A DNA stretch of 64,000 nucleotides, taken from NCBI RefSeq assembly GCF_027359675.1, contig NZ_CP114786.1, positions 2,578,501 to 2,642,500 of the forward strand, given 5' to 3'. This DNA is from Roseibium sp. Sym1 (lineage in GTDB: Bacteria; Pseudomonadota; Alphaproteobacteria; Rhizobiales; Stappiaceae). Below are positions 16,506 through 25,048 of the stretch, piece after piece. Each line of letters starts with the position of its first letter. Position 1 is the first letter of the stretch. The notes under the pieces were generated by a model. The model made no database searches. It was given only the letters and a program-made list of their open reading frames with translations, and had not been told where the DNA came from. Both the position numbers and the translations under genes were made by a program.

Positions 16506-18299
16506 ATGATCCGCGGCGAAGCTGCCCCCACTCCATATTGGCGCATGGCGATGCTTGTTCTGGCCATCACGCTTGTCGTCTTTCATCTCGGGCTGATCTT
16601 TTCAGGCCTGGTTCCCAATCTGGTCAGCCGGCCGGTGCACCTGGCGCTGGCATTGCCCTGGATATTCCTGTTCGCCGGCGGCAGCATCGCTCAGCGTGTC
16701 AGCGGTGCTCTGTTGTGTGCGGCGGGCGTCGCGGCCTGCCTCTGGGTCGCGCTCAACCAGTCGATGCTGTCGGATCAATACGGGTTTCTGGAAGGTGACT
16801 TTCAGCTGGTCATTGCCATTGTTCTGCTGGTCACGGTGCTGGAAGGGGCCCGGCGCGCCATTGGCTGGCCTTTGCCCATCGTGGCCGCGCTGGCCCTGGC
16901 CTATGGCCTTTACGGGCAGCACATCCCCGGTGAATTCGGCCATTCGGGAACACCGATCGCCAGTTTTCTCGGAACTCTGACGATTGCCGAAGGCGGCATC
17001 TGGGGCAGCCTGACGGGGGTTTCCGTCAATGTGGTCGCGATTTTCGTGATTTTCGGGGCGGTGCTCAACGCGGGCGAGGCGGGGCAGGGCTTCATGAATG
17101 TCGCCGCTGCCGCCGCCGGCCGTCTGAAAGGGGGCGCGGCCAAGGTCTCGGTTCTATCCTCGGCGCTGTTCGGCTCCATCTCGGGATCCGCCTCGGCGAA
17201 TGTCGCCTCCACGGGGGCCATTACCCTGCCGGCCATGACAAGGCTCGGCTATCCGAAGCGTCTTGCGGGCGCGGTCGAGGCGGTGGCCTCGTCCGGCGGA
17301 CAGATCATGCCGCCGCTCATGGGGGCCGGCGCCTTCGTCATGGTGGAGCTGACAAGGGTGCCCTACACCCAGATCATGGCAGCGGCCCTGTTGCCGGCGG
17401 TGCTGTATTTCTTTGCCGTCTGGGTCGGCATCAACGCCTATGCGCGCCGCTTCGATCTTGCCGCGATCGCACGCGAGGACCAGCCGGAACTGAGACAGGT
17501 CTTCATCACCTCGGCGTTTTTCCTGGTGCCGTTCCTGGTGCTTCTGTACGGCATGTTCATCGCCGGGTTCACGCCGCAATATGCGGCCTGTCTCGCGATC
17601 CTGGCCGGTTTCATTCTCCTGCTCTTCAATGCCAGGGGCACATTCGATCCGCGCGAAATCCTGCGCCGCATGGAGAACGCGGTGCTGACCGCGGCGCGCC
17701 AGGTCTCCGTCATCGCCGCCATCATCGTCTGTGCCTCGATCATCATCGGGGTTCTCGCGATCACGGGCCTCGGCGTGAAGATCACGTCGCTGATCCTGTC
17801 GGGATCCGGCGGATACCTGTGGCCGTCGCTGTTCCTGACGGCCCTTGCCTGCCTCGTGCTCGGCATGGAGGTGCCGACAACGGCCGCTTACGTGATTTGC
17901 GTTTCCGTTGCAGGTCCCGCGCTGGTGCAGCAGGGGCTGGAACCGCTTCAGGCGCATCTCTTTGTGTTCTGGTTCGCGTTGATCTCGACGATCACGCCGC
18001 CCGTCTGCGGCGCGGTCTTCATTGCCGCCGGCATGGTCGGGGAGAACTGGCTGAAGGTGGCCATGACCGCGATGGCGCTCGGCATCGGACTCTATGTCAT
18101 CCCGCTGGCGATGATTGCCAATCCCGCCGTGATCGAATTGGCGCACACGCCGTTTGCCGCGGTCCTGGCCGGGCTCAAGATCGGCGTCGGTCTCGCCCTT
18201 GTGTCCTTCGGCCTCATCGGCTTCCGGCTCGCCTGGCAGAAGCTTCTCTCCACGATGGCGGGTCTTGCAGTGATCTTTGTCGGCGGAGGTCTGTTATGA
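16506..18299 (+). CDS. TRAP transporter permease, fused DctQM type
   Basis: A 597-residue membrane protein with the small (DctQ-like) and large (DctM-like) TRAP subunits fused, as is usual with TAXI receptors. The M-part motifs include FGSISGSASANVASTGAITLP, SSGGQIMPPLMGAGAFVM and MEVPTTAAYV, all conserved in the ion-coupled transport core. About 15 to 17 helices are expected. The receptor gene is immediately upstream. The protein ends without the C-terminal DUF3394 extension of some relatives. The ribosome site before ATG 16506 is weak, so translation may depend on the upstream gene. Confidence 0.92.
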   Translation: MIRGEAAPTPYWRMAMLVLAITLVVFHLGLIFSGLVPNLVSRPVHLALALPWIFLFAGGSIAQRVSGALLCAAGVAACLWVALNQSMLSDQYGFLEGDFQLVIAIVLLVTVLEGARRAIGWPLPIVAALALAYGLYGQHIPGEFGHSGTPIASFLGTLTIAEGGIWGSLTGVSVNVVAIFVIFGAVLNAGEAGQGFMNVAAAAAGRLKGGAAKVSVLSSALFGSISGSASANVASTGAITLPAMTRLGYPKRLAGAVEAVASSGGQIMPPLMGAGAFVMVELTRVPYTQIMAAALLPAVLYFFAVWVGINAYARRFDLAAIAREDQPELRQVFITSAFFLVPFLVLLYGMFIAGFTPQYAACLAILAGFILLLFNARGTFDPREILRRMENAVLTAARQVSVIAAIIVCASIIIGVLAITGLGVKITSLILSGSGGYLWPSLFLTALACLVLGMEVPTTAAYVICVSVAGPALVQQGLEPLQAHLFVFWFALISTITPPVCGAVFIAAGMVGENWLKVAMTAMALGIGLYVIPLAMIANPAVIELAHTPFAAVLAGLKIGVGLALVSFGLIGFRLAWQKLLSTMAGLAVIFVGGGLL

Positions 18300-18410
18300 C
18301 CCAGCGTCGGCTGGCGCGGACGGCATCCTTCCGGCATTGCGTTGCCCGGTTTTGGCGCTGATCTCGGGACGTGAAACGCCCGCTGGGGCGAAGGTCACGC
18401 CGGAGGCGGA

Positions 18411-19100
18411 TCACGGCCCTGGCTTGCGCTTGCGAAACACCAGGTTGCTGTTGTCGCCCAGGCCGTGGCGCAGGCTGTAATAGATGATGGCCAGACTTGC
18501 GGCCAGCCACAGGCCGCCCCAGAAAATCGTCGGGCCGCCATACTCTTCCGCGAGCATGTAGGCATCCGACCGGATGCCGGAGCGGCGGATGGTGTCGTCG
18601 AAGATGTCGTAGGGCACGTACAGGATACTGGCGAGGCCGATCACCCTCAGGATCAGGTCGTTGAGTTCGACGCTGAGATAACGGGCGGCGGCCAGCATGG
18701 CGGCACCGGTACCAAGACAGAAGGCGAGGGCGAACCAGTCGCGGATATAGAGCGCGGTCACCACCAGCGTGAAGGCGCCGAGCCCTCCCAGGACAATCCG
18801 ATCCGCCTTGGTTTTCAGCGCGATCATCATCAGGGACACGCCGAGCAGCAGGGAGCCGAGATACCCGGCGGTCAATGTCAGGAAACGGCTGCCGCCCCGG
18901 GTGATGGCATGGCCGCCCTGGTAGGGCGACAGGGAAATCTCGACGACGGAGCCGCCGGTCAGGATCGCGGCCAGCGCATGGGCCAGCTCGTGCAGGTAAA
19001 CGACGAGGATCTTGAGCGGGATCGCGATCGCCGTGTTCCACAAAAGAAACAGCACTGCGGTGATCAGGATGAGTTGCCAATGGCTCTTGAGGATGGTCAT
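18411..19100 (-). CDS. M50-like membrane metalloprotease family protein
   Basis: A 229-residue membrane protein with about six to seven helices. It carries HELAH at the end of the first helices (VVYLHELAHALAA), the zinc-binding HExxH of M50 peptidases. A possible third ligand is in DDTIRRSG or nearby, but the second M50 motif (NxxPxxxxDG) is not obvious. This fits the M50B-like family of uncharacterised bacterial integral proteases rather than RseP. It faces the pheA remnant divergently. No substrate can be suggested. Confidence 0.78.
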   Translation of the reverse strand: MTILKSHWQLILITAVLFLLWNTAIAIPLKILVVYLHELAHALAAILTGGSVVEISLSPYQGGHAITRGGSRFLTLTAGYLGSLLLGVSLMMIALKTKADRIVLGGLGAFTLVVTALYIRDWFALAFCLGTGAAMLAAARYLSVELNDLILRVIGLASILYVPYDIFDDTIRRSGIRSDAYMLAEEYGGPTIFWGGLWLAASLAIIYYSLRHGLGDNSNLVFRKRKPGP

Positions 19101-19177
19101 GACGTTGAAAGGCAGGCAGGGGCGCAGAATGTCAACCTGGAAATTCTCAAGGATGTGCCCCGCTCAACGCTTGGTCA

Positions 19178-19594
19178 GGATTATCCATTCTCGCGGAGCG
19201 CATCGAGGACGAGACCGACAACACCACCCGGTTTGTCATTCTGGCGCGGGACCCGGTCATGCCCGACACGCGGCAAAAATGCATGAGCACCGTCCTGTTC
19301 AGGGTTCGAAATCTTCCCGCCGTGCTCTACAAGGCACTGGGCGGGTTTGCGACCAACAAGGTGAACCTGACCCGTATCGAGAGCTACATGATCGAGGGAC
19401 AGTTCGAAAACACCCAGTTTCTGATTGACGCCGCTGCGCATTGCCAGGATCCGGCCTTCGAACTCGCGCTCGAAGAACTGGCTCACTTTGCCACCGAAAC
19501 AACAGTGCTCGGATGCTATCCGGCACATCCCCATCGAGAGGTCGCAAGACGCGGGGCGCAGTCCACCGCTCAGCGTGACGCTGTCTCCGTTTGA
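19178..19594 (+). pseudogene. pheA: 5'-truncated prephenate dehydratase (ACT-domain remnant)
   Basis: Reading frame from 19178 gives GLSILAERIEDETDNTTRF, the end of the prephenate dehydratase catalytic domain with its conserved E-D-E-x-x-N-T-T-R-F motif. It is followed without a break by the regulatory ACT domain (ALGGFATNKVNLTRIESYM, ALEELAHFATETTVLGCYPAHPH). The preceding 170 or so catalytic residues are absent; upstream DNA belongs to the divergent protease gene and a 77-bp spacer. An ORF could start at the ATG at 19259 and encode only the ACT domain, but retention of the severed catalytic tail shows the locus is a fragment. A full pheA must exist elsewhere for phenylalanine synthesis. Confidence 0.85.
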
Positions 19595-19630
19595 CCCGGG
19601 CCGCCCCACCCATTTCCGGGATATCCCTCA

Positions 19631-20419
19631 TTGACCGACATAGCCCTTGAACTTGTCCTGCTCCTTTTCGTGGCCGCGTTTTTGGCCGGGTTCATTGACT
19701 CGATCGCGGGAGGGGGAGGCTTGATCGCAATTCCGGCGCTGCTCCTGGCCGGATTGCCGCCGCTCGAAACCCTGGGGACGGCAAAATTGCAGGCGCTGTT
19801 CGGTTCGGGATCGGCAGCCTATGCCTACGGACGCAAGGGACATGTCCGCGTGCGGACGGTGTTGCCGATGTCCTGCCTTTCGCTCGTGGGCGCCGTCCTC
19901 GGAGCCAGTCTCGCCACGATCCTGCCGCTCGAGATCCTGAAAGGGGCCTTGCCGCTCCTGCTGATCTTCATTGCCATCTATTTCGGCCTCAAACCCGATC
20001 CGGGAGGCGTTCACCGCCGGCGGCGCATCGCCTTCAGTGTGTTCGGCGCCACGGTCATTCCCGCGATCGCTTTTTACGACGGGCTCTTCGGCCCGGGGGC
20101 GGGGTCGTTCTTCATGCTGGCATTTGTCGCGCTCGCAGGGTTCGACATGCTCAAGGCAACCGCGCATACCAAGGTCGTGAATTTCGCGTCGAACATCGGC
20201 GGCCTGCTGGTGTTCGTGCTTCATGGCGCCGTGCTGTGGAAAATCGGCCTGGTCATGGGACTGGGTCAGATACTGGGCGCGCTCGCCGGCTCCCGGCTCG
20301 CCATGCGGGGCGGAGCGCGGGTGATACGTCCCCTTCTGGTGCTGACCAGCATCGCAATGGCCCTGAATTTGCTGCGCGATTCCTCAAATCCGCTCTTCGG
20401 CTGGCTGGGGTTTGCGTGA
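19631..20419 (+). CDS. TauE/SafE family permease
   Basis: A 262-residue, eight-helix membrane protein with the family motifs DSIAGGGGLIAIPALL and, in the second half, FYDGLFGPGAGSFFML. These place it with the YfcA/TSUP-like subgroup. The likely start is TTG at 19631 (LTDIALEL); no better ATG or GTG exists upstream, and the N-terminal helix begins here. It follows the pheA remnant by 36 bp. Predicted role is export or import of a sulfur-containing or other small organic anion; the substrate is unknown. Confidence 0.86.
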   Translation: MTDIALELVLLLFVAAFLAGFIDSIAGGGGLIAIPALLLAGLPPLETLGTAKLQALFGSGSAAYAYGRKGHVRVRTVLPMSCLSLVGAVLGASLATILPLEILKGALPLLLIFIAIYFGLKPDPGGVHRRRRIAFSVFGATVIPAIAFYDGLFGPGAGSFFMLAFVALAGFDMLKATAHTKVVNFASNIGGLLVFVLHGAVLWKIGLVMGLGQILGALAGSRLAMRGGARVIRPLLVLTSIAMALNLLRDSSNPLFGWLGFA

Positions 20420-20445
20420 CAGCAGCGCGCCGCGAACATGTCGCG

Positions 20446-21351
20446 TTACCCCTGCGCTCGCATCCGGTTCACCAACAGATCATCCTGAAGGATCCGGTCC
20501 CTGTTTTTGCAGATTTCGCCGACGTCCCAGTTGGCGCTGAGATACCGTCCTCTGGCCCAGTCGGCCGCACCCGAACTCAGCCAGACGGCAAATCCCGCCG
20601 CCAGCTCCGGGGCATCGACGAGGTATTCGTGAAGGAACTCCGGCATGGTCAGCCCGAGATCCGTCGCAACACCGCCCGGATGGATGGCAAAGCATTTGAC
20701 GCCGTCGGCACCGTGATCGGTCACGACGAATTCGCACAGCCGGTTGATGGCATGTTTTGAGGTCTGGTAGTCGGACGCGCCCGGCATGAGCAGCTGTGCG
20801 CCGATCGAGGACAGAAGAATGAGATGACCGCCGCTGGTCGCCTTGTCCTCATGCGCGCCGGCAGAGGTGATCAGGTGGGGCAGCGTGTAGCGGATCACGT
20901 GATAGACGCCGCGCAGGTTCACCTCGAAACCGTGCCACCAGCTTTCCGGATCGGTTTCACCGATCTTGGTCCACTTGCCGAGATAACCGGCATTGGCATC
21001 GGCGAGATCAATGCCGCCGAATGCCGAGACGCAATCATCGACTGAAGCCTCCACCTCCGCCGCACTGGTGACGTCGCAGACGGAAACGCGGCACTGCGTT
21101 TCCGGGTTCGCCTGTCTGACCAGCTCCCGTGTTTCCCTCAGCGCCTCCTCGGAACGCGCCGTCAGGTAAACGGCCCGGGCTCCGGCACTGGCGAAGGCGA
21201 CCGCTGTGGCCTGGCCGATCCCGCGCGAGGCGCCGGTGATGTAAACGACCTTGCCCGCCGCGCTGCCTTTCAGGGCGCCTGCGGGATCGATGGCGTCATA
21301 GACCGCGTGATGACTGCCGAGATCGAGAAACTGGTTTTGGATGGACGACAT
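20446..21351 (-). CDS. SDR family oxidoreductase
   Basis: A 301-residue classical short-chain dehydrogenase. It has an extended N-terminus of about 30 residues, then VVYITGASRGIGQATA for the cofactor, a modified NAG motif (DANAGYLG), LSSIGAQL with the catalytic serine, and YQTSK with the catalytic tyrosine and lysine. Its ATG at 21351 faces the AraC regulator at 21517, an arrangement typical of an AraC activator and its target oxidoreductase. A much longer reading to 22467 is an antisense artefact through the regulator gene. Confidence 0.9.
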   Translation of the reverse strand: MSSIQNQFLDLGSHHAVYDAIDPAGALKGSAAGKVVYITGASRGIGQATAVAFASAGARAVYLTARSEEALRETRELVRQANPETQCRVSVCDVTSAAEVEASVDDCVSAFGGIDLADANAGYLGKWTKIGETDPESWWHGFEVNLRGVYHVIRYTLPHLITSAGAHEDKATSGGHLILLSSIGAQLLMPGASDYQTSKHAINRLCEFVVTDHGADGVKCFAIHPGGVATDLGLTMPEFLHEYLVDAPELAAGFAVWLSSGAADWARGRYLSANWDVGEICKNRDRILQDDLLVNRMRAQG

Positions 21352-21409
21352 GAGACGCTCCCTGCTCCGCCGGTGAACCTGACAACAACAGATAGCCGGG
21401 ATCTTTTCC

Positions 21410-21451
21410 CCATGCCTGCCAACTTCTCCGCCATGTCTGCCAATTCCTCCA
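21410..21451. promoter_or_regulatory. 21-bp-period direct repeats, candidate AraC-type operator
   Basis: CCATGCCTGCCAACTTCTCC at 21410 and CCATGTCTGCCAATTCCTCC at 21431 repeat with 17 of 21 positions identical and a period of exactly 21 bp, two helical turns. AraC-family activators typically bind tandem half-sites at this spacing. The element lies between the divergent SDR (start 21351) and the AraC-family gene (start 21517). Confidence 0.6.
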
Positions 21452-21516
21452 AACAGCGGAACAATTGGCTGCAGCCGCCTCCGGTATCTGATACACAGTC
21501 CCGTAAGGAGGCCGGC

Positions 21517-22386
21517 ATGGATCTGACCCATCTCATCGCGCTGAGCAACAGCTATCGATCTGACATATCGGAACATTTTGAAAGCCTGCCCGGCCTCGGC
21601 ATTTTTTGTAGAAACGGCATCAGTGATATCGAAGCCTTTGTCTATGAACCGGCAATCTGCCTGATCCTTCAGGGGAGCAAGGTCACCTCGATCGGAACCC
21701 AGCTCGTGGAACTTGCGCCCGGCGACGCGCTCCTGATCAGCCACGATGTGCCTGTCGTCTCCAGGATCACCCGCGCGAGTGCCGAAGAGCCCTATCTCGC
21801 GGTGGTCCTGATACTTGACCTTGCGCTGTTGCGCAGTCTCTACGACCAGGTGGTGGATGCCCTGCCACCCGCAGCAAATGGGCCTGCCGTCCGCTCGCTC
21901 ACCACGCGCCAGGCGGATCCGGTCTGGCTGGCTCCGCTCGTCAGATATCTGGAACTCGCGGGCCGGCCCCTGGACGCGAGGGTTCTGGGCCCGTCGATCC
22001 GGCGCGAAATCCACTACCGGCTTCTGCTTTCCCCGATTGGCGGCATGTTGCGAAACCTGCTGATCGCCGACAGCCATGCCAGCCGGATCGCCAGGGCCAT
22101 CGGCAAGGTGCGAAAGGACTTCCGGGCACCGCTCAGCGTGACGGATCTTGCCCGCATCTCGGCCATGAGTCCGTCCTCCTTTCACGAGCATTTCAAGTCG
22201 GTCACGGGAACCACACCGCTGCAATATCAAAAGGACCTGCGCCTGATCGAGGCAAAGGCCCTGCTGGTGTCGCGGCAGCACACGGTTGCGGAAGCCGCCT
22301 ATGCGGTCGGTTATGAGAGCCCGACCCATTTCAGCCGCGACTACAGCCGCAAGTTCGGCCAGCCGCCGAGTCTGGAACTCAGCTGA
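21517..22386 (+). CDS. AraC family transcriptional regulator with AraC_N domain
   Basis: A 289-residue regulator. Residues 20-170 form the AraC_N sensing domain (YEPAICLILQGSKV, ELAPGDALLISHDVPV). The C-terminal 100 residues hold two helix-turn-helix motifs (LSVTDLARISAMSPSSFHEHF and TVAEAAYAVGYESPTHFSRD). Members with this N-domain commonly activate a divergently encoded reductase in response to aldehydes or aromatic compounds. The ATG at 21517 has TAAGGAGG upstream; the ORF extends to 21307 without a site. Target is inferred to be the neighbouring SDR, through the direct repeats between them. Confidence 0.9.
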   Translation: MDLTHLIALSNSYRSDISEHFESLPGLGIFCRNGISDIEAFVYEPAICLILQGSKVTSIGTQLVELAPGDALLISHDVPVVSRITRASAEEPYLAVVLILDLALLRSLYDQVVDALPPAANGPAVRSLTTRQADPVWLAPLVRYLELAGRPLDARVLGPSIRREIHYRLLLSPIGGMLRNLLIADSHASRIARAIGKVRKDFRAPLSVTDLARISAMSPSSFHEHFKSVTGTTPLQYQKDLRLIEAKALLVSRQHTVAEAAYAVGYESPTHFSRDYSRKFGQPPSLELS

Positions 22387-22554
22387 AAGCGCTCTGAAAA
22401 AATCGCGAGCGGATTGGCCAAGGATCGGGGCGGGCGGCGTATCGGGTGGCCGGTCCGCCTTGCTCATCCGATGCTTGAATTCCCGGCGTCGTCAGAGCCG
22501 ATGCCAATTCCTTCGTGACACGGTCGGGACCTCCGTCGATCCGGAGGCAGCCTC

Positions 22555-23364
22555 TCAAAGATGTTGCAGCAACGCGCCAAGCAGCGCCTCGGGCGCGTCC
22601 TCCTGGACGATGTGGGCGGCGCCGGGTATGACCGTGAAACTGTCCGCGGACAGCATGCGCCGCAGTTTTTCGCCCCGTTCGACCGGGATAAAGGTGTCAT
22701 GCTCTCCCCAGATCAGGTGAACGTCGAAATCGGGTTTCCGGTAGCGCGCTTCGGCCTCGGAAATGTTGCCCGGATCAGCCTGGGCGATCTGCCTGTAGAA
22801 GGCGGCCTTGCCTGCGTCTCCGCGCCAGGGCGCCGCGTAGATCTCCATCGCATCCTTCCGCAGCGGATAATGCGCCGCCTGCTGTATATAGGCCTTGAAC
22901 AGGGCGTCGTGGGCATAGTCCGGCAGGCCGGCGAAGGCGGCTTCGTGATGGGCCACATGGGCATAGAAGGGCGACCCGGACGGCAGGACGGCGACCGGAT
23001 CCACGAGATGAAGCCTGCCGTAGTCGATGCCGTTGACGAAATGACCCCGCAAGGCCGCCAGTCCGCCGAAATCATGACCGACCACCCGTGGCCGCTTCAG
23101 GCCCCAGTGTGAGATCAGGGCTTCCAGAAGGTCGCTCTGGACCGATTCATCGACCTTCTGACCGTCGGCCATTTCCGACTGACCGAATCCCAGCATGTCG
23201 AAATAATACACTTTGCTGGTCCCGGCCAACCAGGGCGCGATACGGCGCCAGGCCTGCGCCGACCAGGGAAAGCCGTGGATCAGAACGACCGGGTCGCCTT
23301 CTCCCATGGATCCCCAGGCGACCCTCTGGCCGCGGAACGAAAAACTGTTGTCGAGCTGAAGCAT
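22555..23364 (-). CDS. Alpha/beta hydrolase
   Basis: A 269-residue alpha/beta-fold hydrolase of the haloalkane dehalogenase/epoxide hydrolase-like group. It has VVLIHGFPWSAQAW (oxyanion loop), the nucleophile elbow VGHDFGG with an aspartate nucleophile, WGEHDTFIP with the acid, and PGAAHIVQEDAP with the catalytic histidine. Asp as nucleophile points to dehalogenase or epoxide hydrolase chemistry; the exact substrate is unknown. GGAAC lies before ATG 23364. Its promoter region contains the GCAATATTGC element that also lies before the intact ArsR gene at 26520, suggesting control by that regulator. Confidence 0.88.
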   Translation of the reverse strand: MLQLDNSFSFRGQRVAWGSMGEGDPVVLIHGFPWSAQAWRRIAPWLAGTSKVYYFDMLGFGQSEMADGQKVDESVQSDLLEALISHWGLKRPRVVGHDFGGLAALRGHFVNGIDYGRLHLVDPVAVLPSGSPFYAHVAHHEAAFAGLPDYAHDALFKAYIQQAAHYPLRKDAMEIYAAPWRGDAGKAAFYRQIAQADPGNISEAEARYRKPDFDVHLIWGEHDTFIPVERGEKLRRMLSADSFTVIPGAAHIVQEDAPEALLGALLQHL

Positions 23365-23388
23365 GTCCGGTTCCTTTATCGATATTTA

Positions 23389-23403
23389 GCAATATTGCTA
23401 TAT
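23389..23403. promoter_or_regulatory. GCAATATTGC operator-like palindrome, copy 1
   Basis: GCAATATTGCTATAT is identical over 15 bp to 26495-26509. The 12-bp core AGCAATATTGCT is a perfect palindrome. It sits 24 bp upstream of the alpha/beta hydrolase start and directly before the decayed ArsR reading frame. Confidence 0.6.
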
Positions 23404-23581
23404 GACAATGATAATGAGGTCAAGATCCGACCTGATCAAGGCGCTGGCCAGCGAAAACAGGGTGCGGATCCTGCGCCGCACCTTGTTCGTGCCGGTCAGG
23501 AAACAGCGGAAAGGGTCCAGCCAATCGTGCAGCGCGGTCCCCGCGTGCGTATCAGCACCGACTGGCGGGCTCCTGGCGTGA
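23402..23581 (+). pseudogene. Internally deleted ArsR-type regulator remnant
   Basis: The frame reads RSRSDLIKALASENRVRILRR, then jumps to VRKQRKGS. The intact regulator at 26520 reads SRTDQIKALASENRMQILRLL at its start and VRKQQKWS some 50 residues later. The DNA-binding middle has therefore been lost. After KGS the frame continues with unrelated residues to a TGA at 23579-23581 (59 codons). The promoter element upstream is retained. A short stray protein could still be made but could not bind DNA in the normal way. Confidence 0.75.
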
Positions 23582-23893
23582 GCAGGGGCCCAGAACGCTC
23601 GCAACTGCCTGTTTGAAGCCTCAGATGGCCGAGCAGTTTCAGGTGCCGTCTTCGACCGTCCCGGGATAAATGAAGAGCCTGGCATGTGTCGTGGCCCCTT
23701 GGCCGTCTGTGCGGCACTGGACACCAGTTGTACCAACCTCAATAGGCAGGGACCTGCAGAAAGACGGTCCCGTCAGGGTGCGTTCCCCTTGAGCTTGAAG
23801 AAAACGGTGCCCATTTCTCAGGGTTGCATGACTTACGGGATTCAAGCTATACTTGAAACATTGCTTGTGGTCTTTGCTGGGAAGGCGTTTCTT
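23582..23893. other. Intergenic region with inverted repeat before the EEP gene
   Basis: About 310 bp without a supported gene. ORFs crossing it have no family features. Near its right end is TTCAAG-CTATA-CTTGAA (23841-23857), a perfect 6-bp inverted repeat with 5-bp spacer, about 37 bp before the ATG at 23894. It may be an operator. Confidence 0.45.
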
Positions 23894-25012
23894 ATGCCGG
23901 TTAAGCTTCGTATTGCCACCTTTAATTTAGAAAATCTTTTTACCAGGTTTGATTTCAATGCATTTCTGAAGGGACCAGGCAGTCGCGAAGCCAGGTATCT
24001 TGCGCCTATTGTTCAATTCCTGGCTGAATATGGCGACGGTGACCTTGAGGATTTCGATGATTTCAGGCAGTTGGTCCGAACCGCTTCCATATCCCAGGAC
24101 GACGACAAGCGGCAGCATACCGCGCTGGCACTTGCGCAATTGAATGCGGACGTTGTCGCGTTCCAGGAAGTGGACAGTTTCCGCGCTCTGGAAAGATTCC
24201 TCTCAGCCTATTACGCAAAGCTGGGCGAGACATCCTATCGGCATGTCGTGCTTCACGAGGCCAATGACATGCGCGGGATCGATGTTGCTTTCGCCGCGCA
24301 TGCGGATTGGCCCCTGTACACCCGTTCACATGCCGATCTGACGCCTGCATGGGTCGACAACACGGCTACGGGACAAGAACTGCTTGCAGCCTTTCCCAAG
24401 GCAAAGAGGAAAGCCGATGACCTTAATCGTAATCGTATCTTCAGACGGGACTGCGTGGAAGCGGTGCTGAGCAAAGCGCCCGTGACTGTCTTCAACTGTC
24501 ACTTCAAGTCCATGGGCGGCGGCCGGGACAAGAGCATGGGCATGCGCCAACTCGAAGCTATTACCGTTCGTGAGATCATCAATAGAAAGTTTGAGGATCC
24601 CGGCTCAGCGCTTTGGTGCGTGGTCGGAGATTTGAATGACTATCGGCAGGTCATCAAGGTTCGCGGCCGGCTGGATGAAGACGGAAATCATGTCGAGGAC
24701 ATCGAGACATCCGAGGAGTCCGGAGTCGATCCGTTGCTGCATGACGGGTTCGGGGTGAATCTTGCCGAATTGTTGCCTGAAAAAGAGCGCTGGACCCACT
24801 ATTACGCGGGCGAAAAGCACAAGACGCAGCTTGACTACATAATCGCGTCTCCCGCCCTTTCAGAAAAAATCGTCGGCGTTCCGGAGATCGTCCGTTTCGG
24901 AATGCCGTACCGCGTTCCCAATTCTCAAGACGTTCCTCGTTTCCCGCGTGTGGGCTGGGACCGTCCCAAAGCTTCGGATCATTGCCCCATGGTTGCGGAA
25001 TTCCGGATCTAG
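23894..25012 (+). CDS. Endonuclease/exonuclease/phosphatase (EEP) family protein
   Basis: A 372-residue protein with the EEP fold: LRIATFNLENLF at the N-terminus, DVVAFQEVD with the metal-binding glutamate, VFNCHFKSM, VVGDLNDY and a C-terminal KASDHCPMVAEF with the catalytic Asp-His pair. The family includes DNases, phosphodiesterases and sphingomyelinases. No signal peptide is visible from ATG 23894, so a cytoplasmic role, or export by another route, is likely. GAAGG lies upstream of this start. Lower GC and relaxed codon use in the first 400 bp suggest recent acquisition. Confidence 0.85.
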   Translation: MPVKLRIATFNLENLFTRFDFNAFLKGPGSREARYLAPIVQFLAEYGDGDLEDFDDFRQLVRTASISQDDDKRQHTALALAQLNADVVAFQEVDSFRALERFLSAYYAKLGETSYRHVVLHEANDMRGIDVAFAAHADWPLYTRSHADLTPAWVDNTATGQELLAAFPKAKRKADDLNRNRIFRRDCVEAVLSKAPVTVFNCHFKSMGGGRDKSMGMRQLEAITVREIINRKFEDPGSALWCVVGDLNDYRQVIKVRGRLDEDGNHVEDIETSEESGVDPLLHDGFGVNLAELLPEKERWTHYYAGEKHKTQLDYIIASPALSEKIVGVPEIVRFGMPYRVPNSQDVPRFPRVGWDRPKASDHCPMVAEFRI

Positions 25013-25048
25013 AGCGGTTCCGGGCAAGGGCCGGGCTGAAAGGGGCGG

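Noticed and set aside
18296..18361. 21-codon ORF overlapping the TRAP permease stop as ATGA
   Set aside because: Coupled start geometry is attractive, but the Arg-rich product (MTQRRLARTASFRHC...) has no family features and no conservation evidence is available.
19301..19312. tRNA T-loop-like GGTTCGAAATC
   Set aside because: It lies within the ACT-domain reading frame and no cloverleaf can be built around it. No other tRNA candidates were found.
21352..22467. N-terminal extension of the minus-strand SDR to 673 codons
   Set aside because: The extension is antisense to the AraC regulator; the SDR has its own start and ribosome site at 21351.
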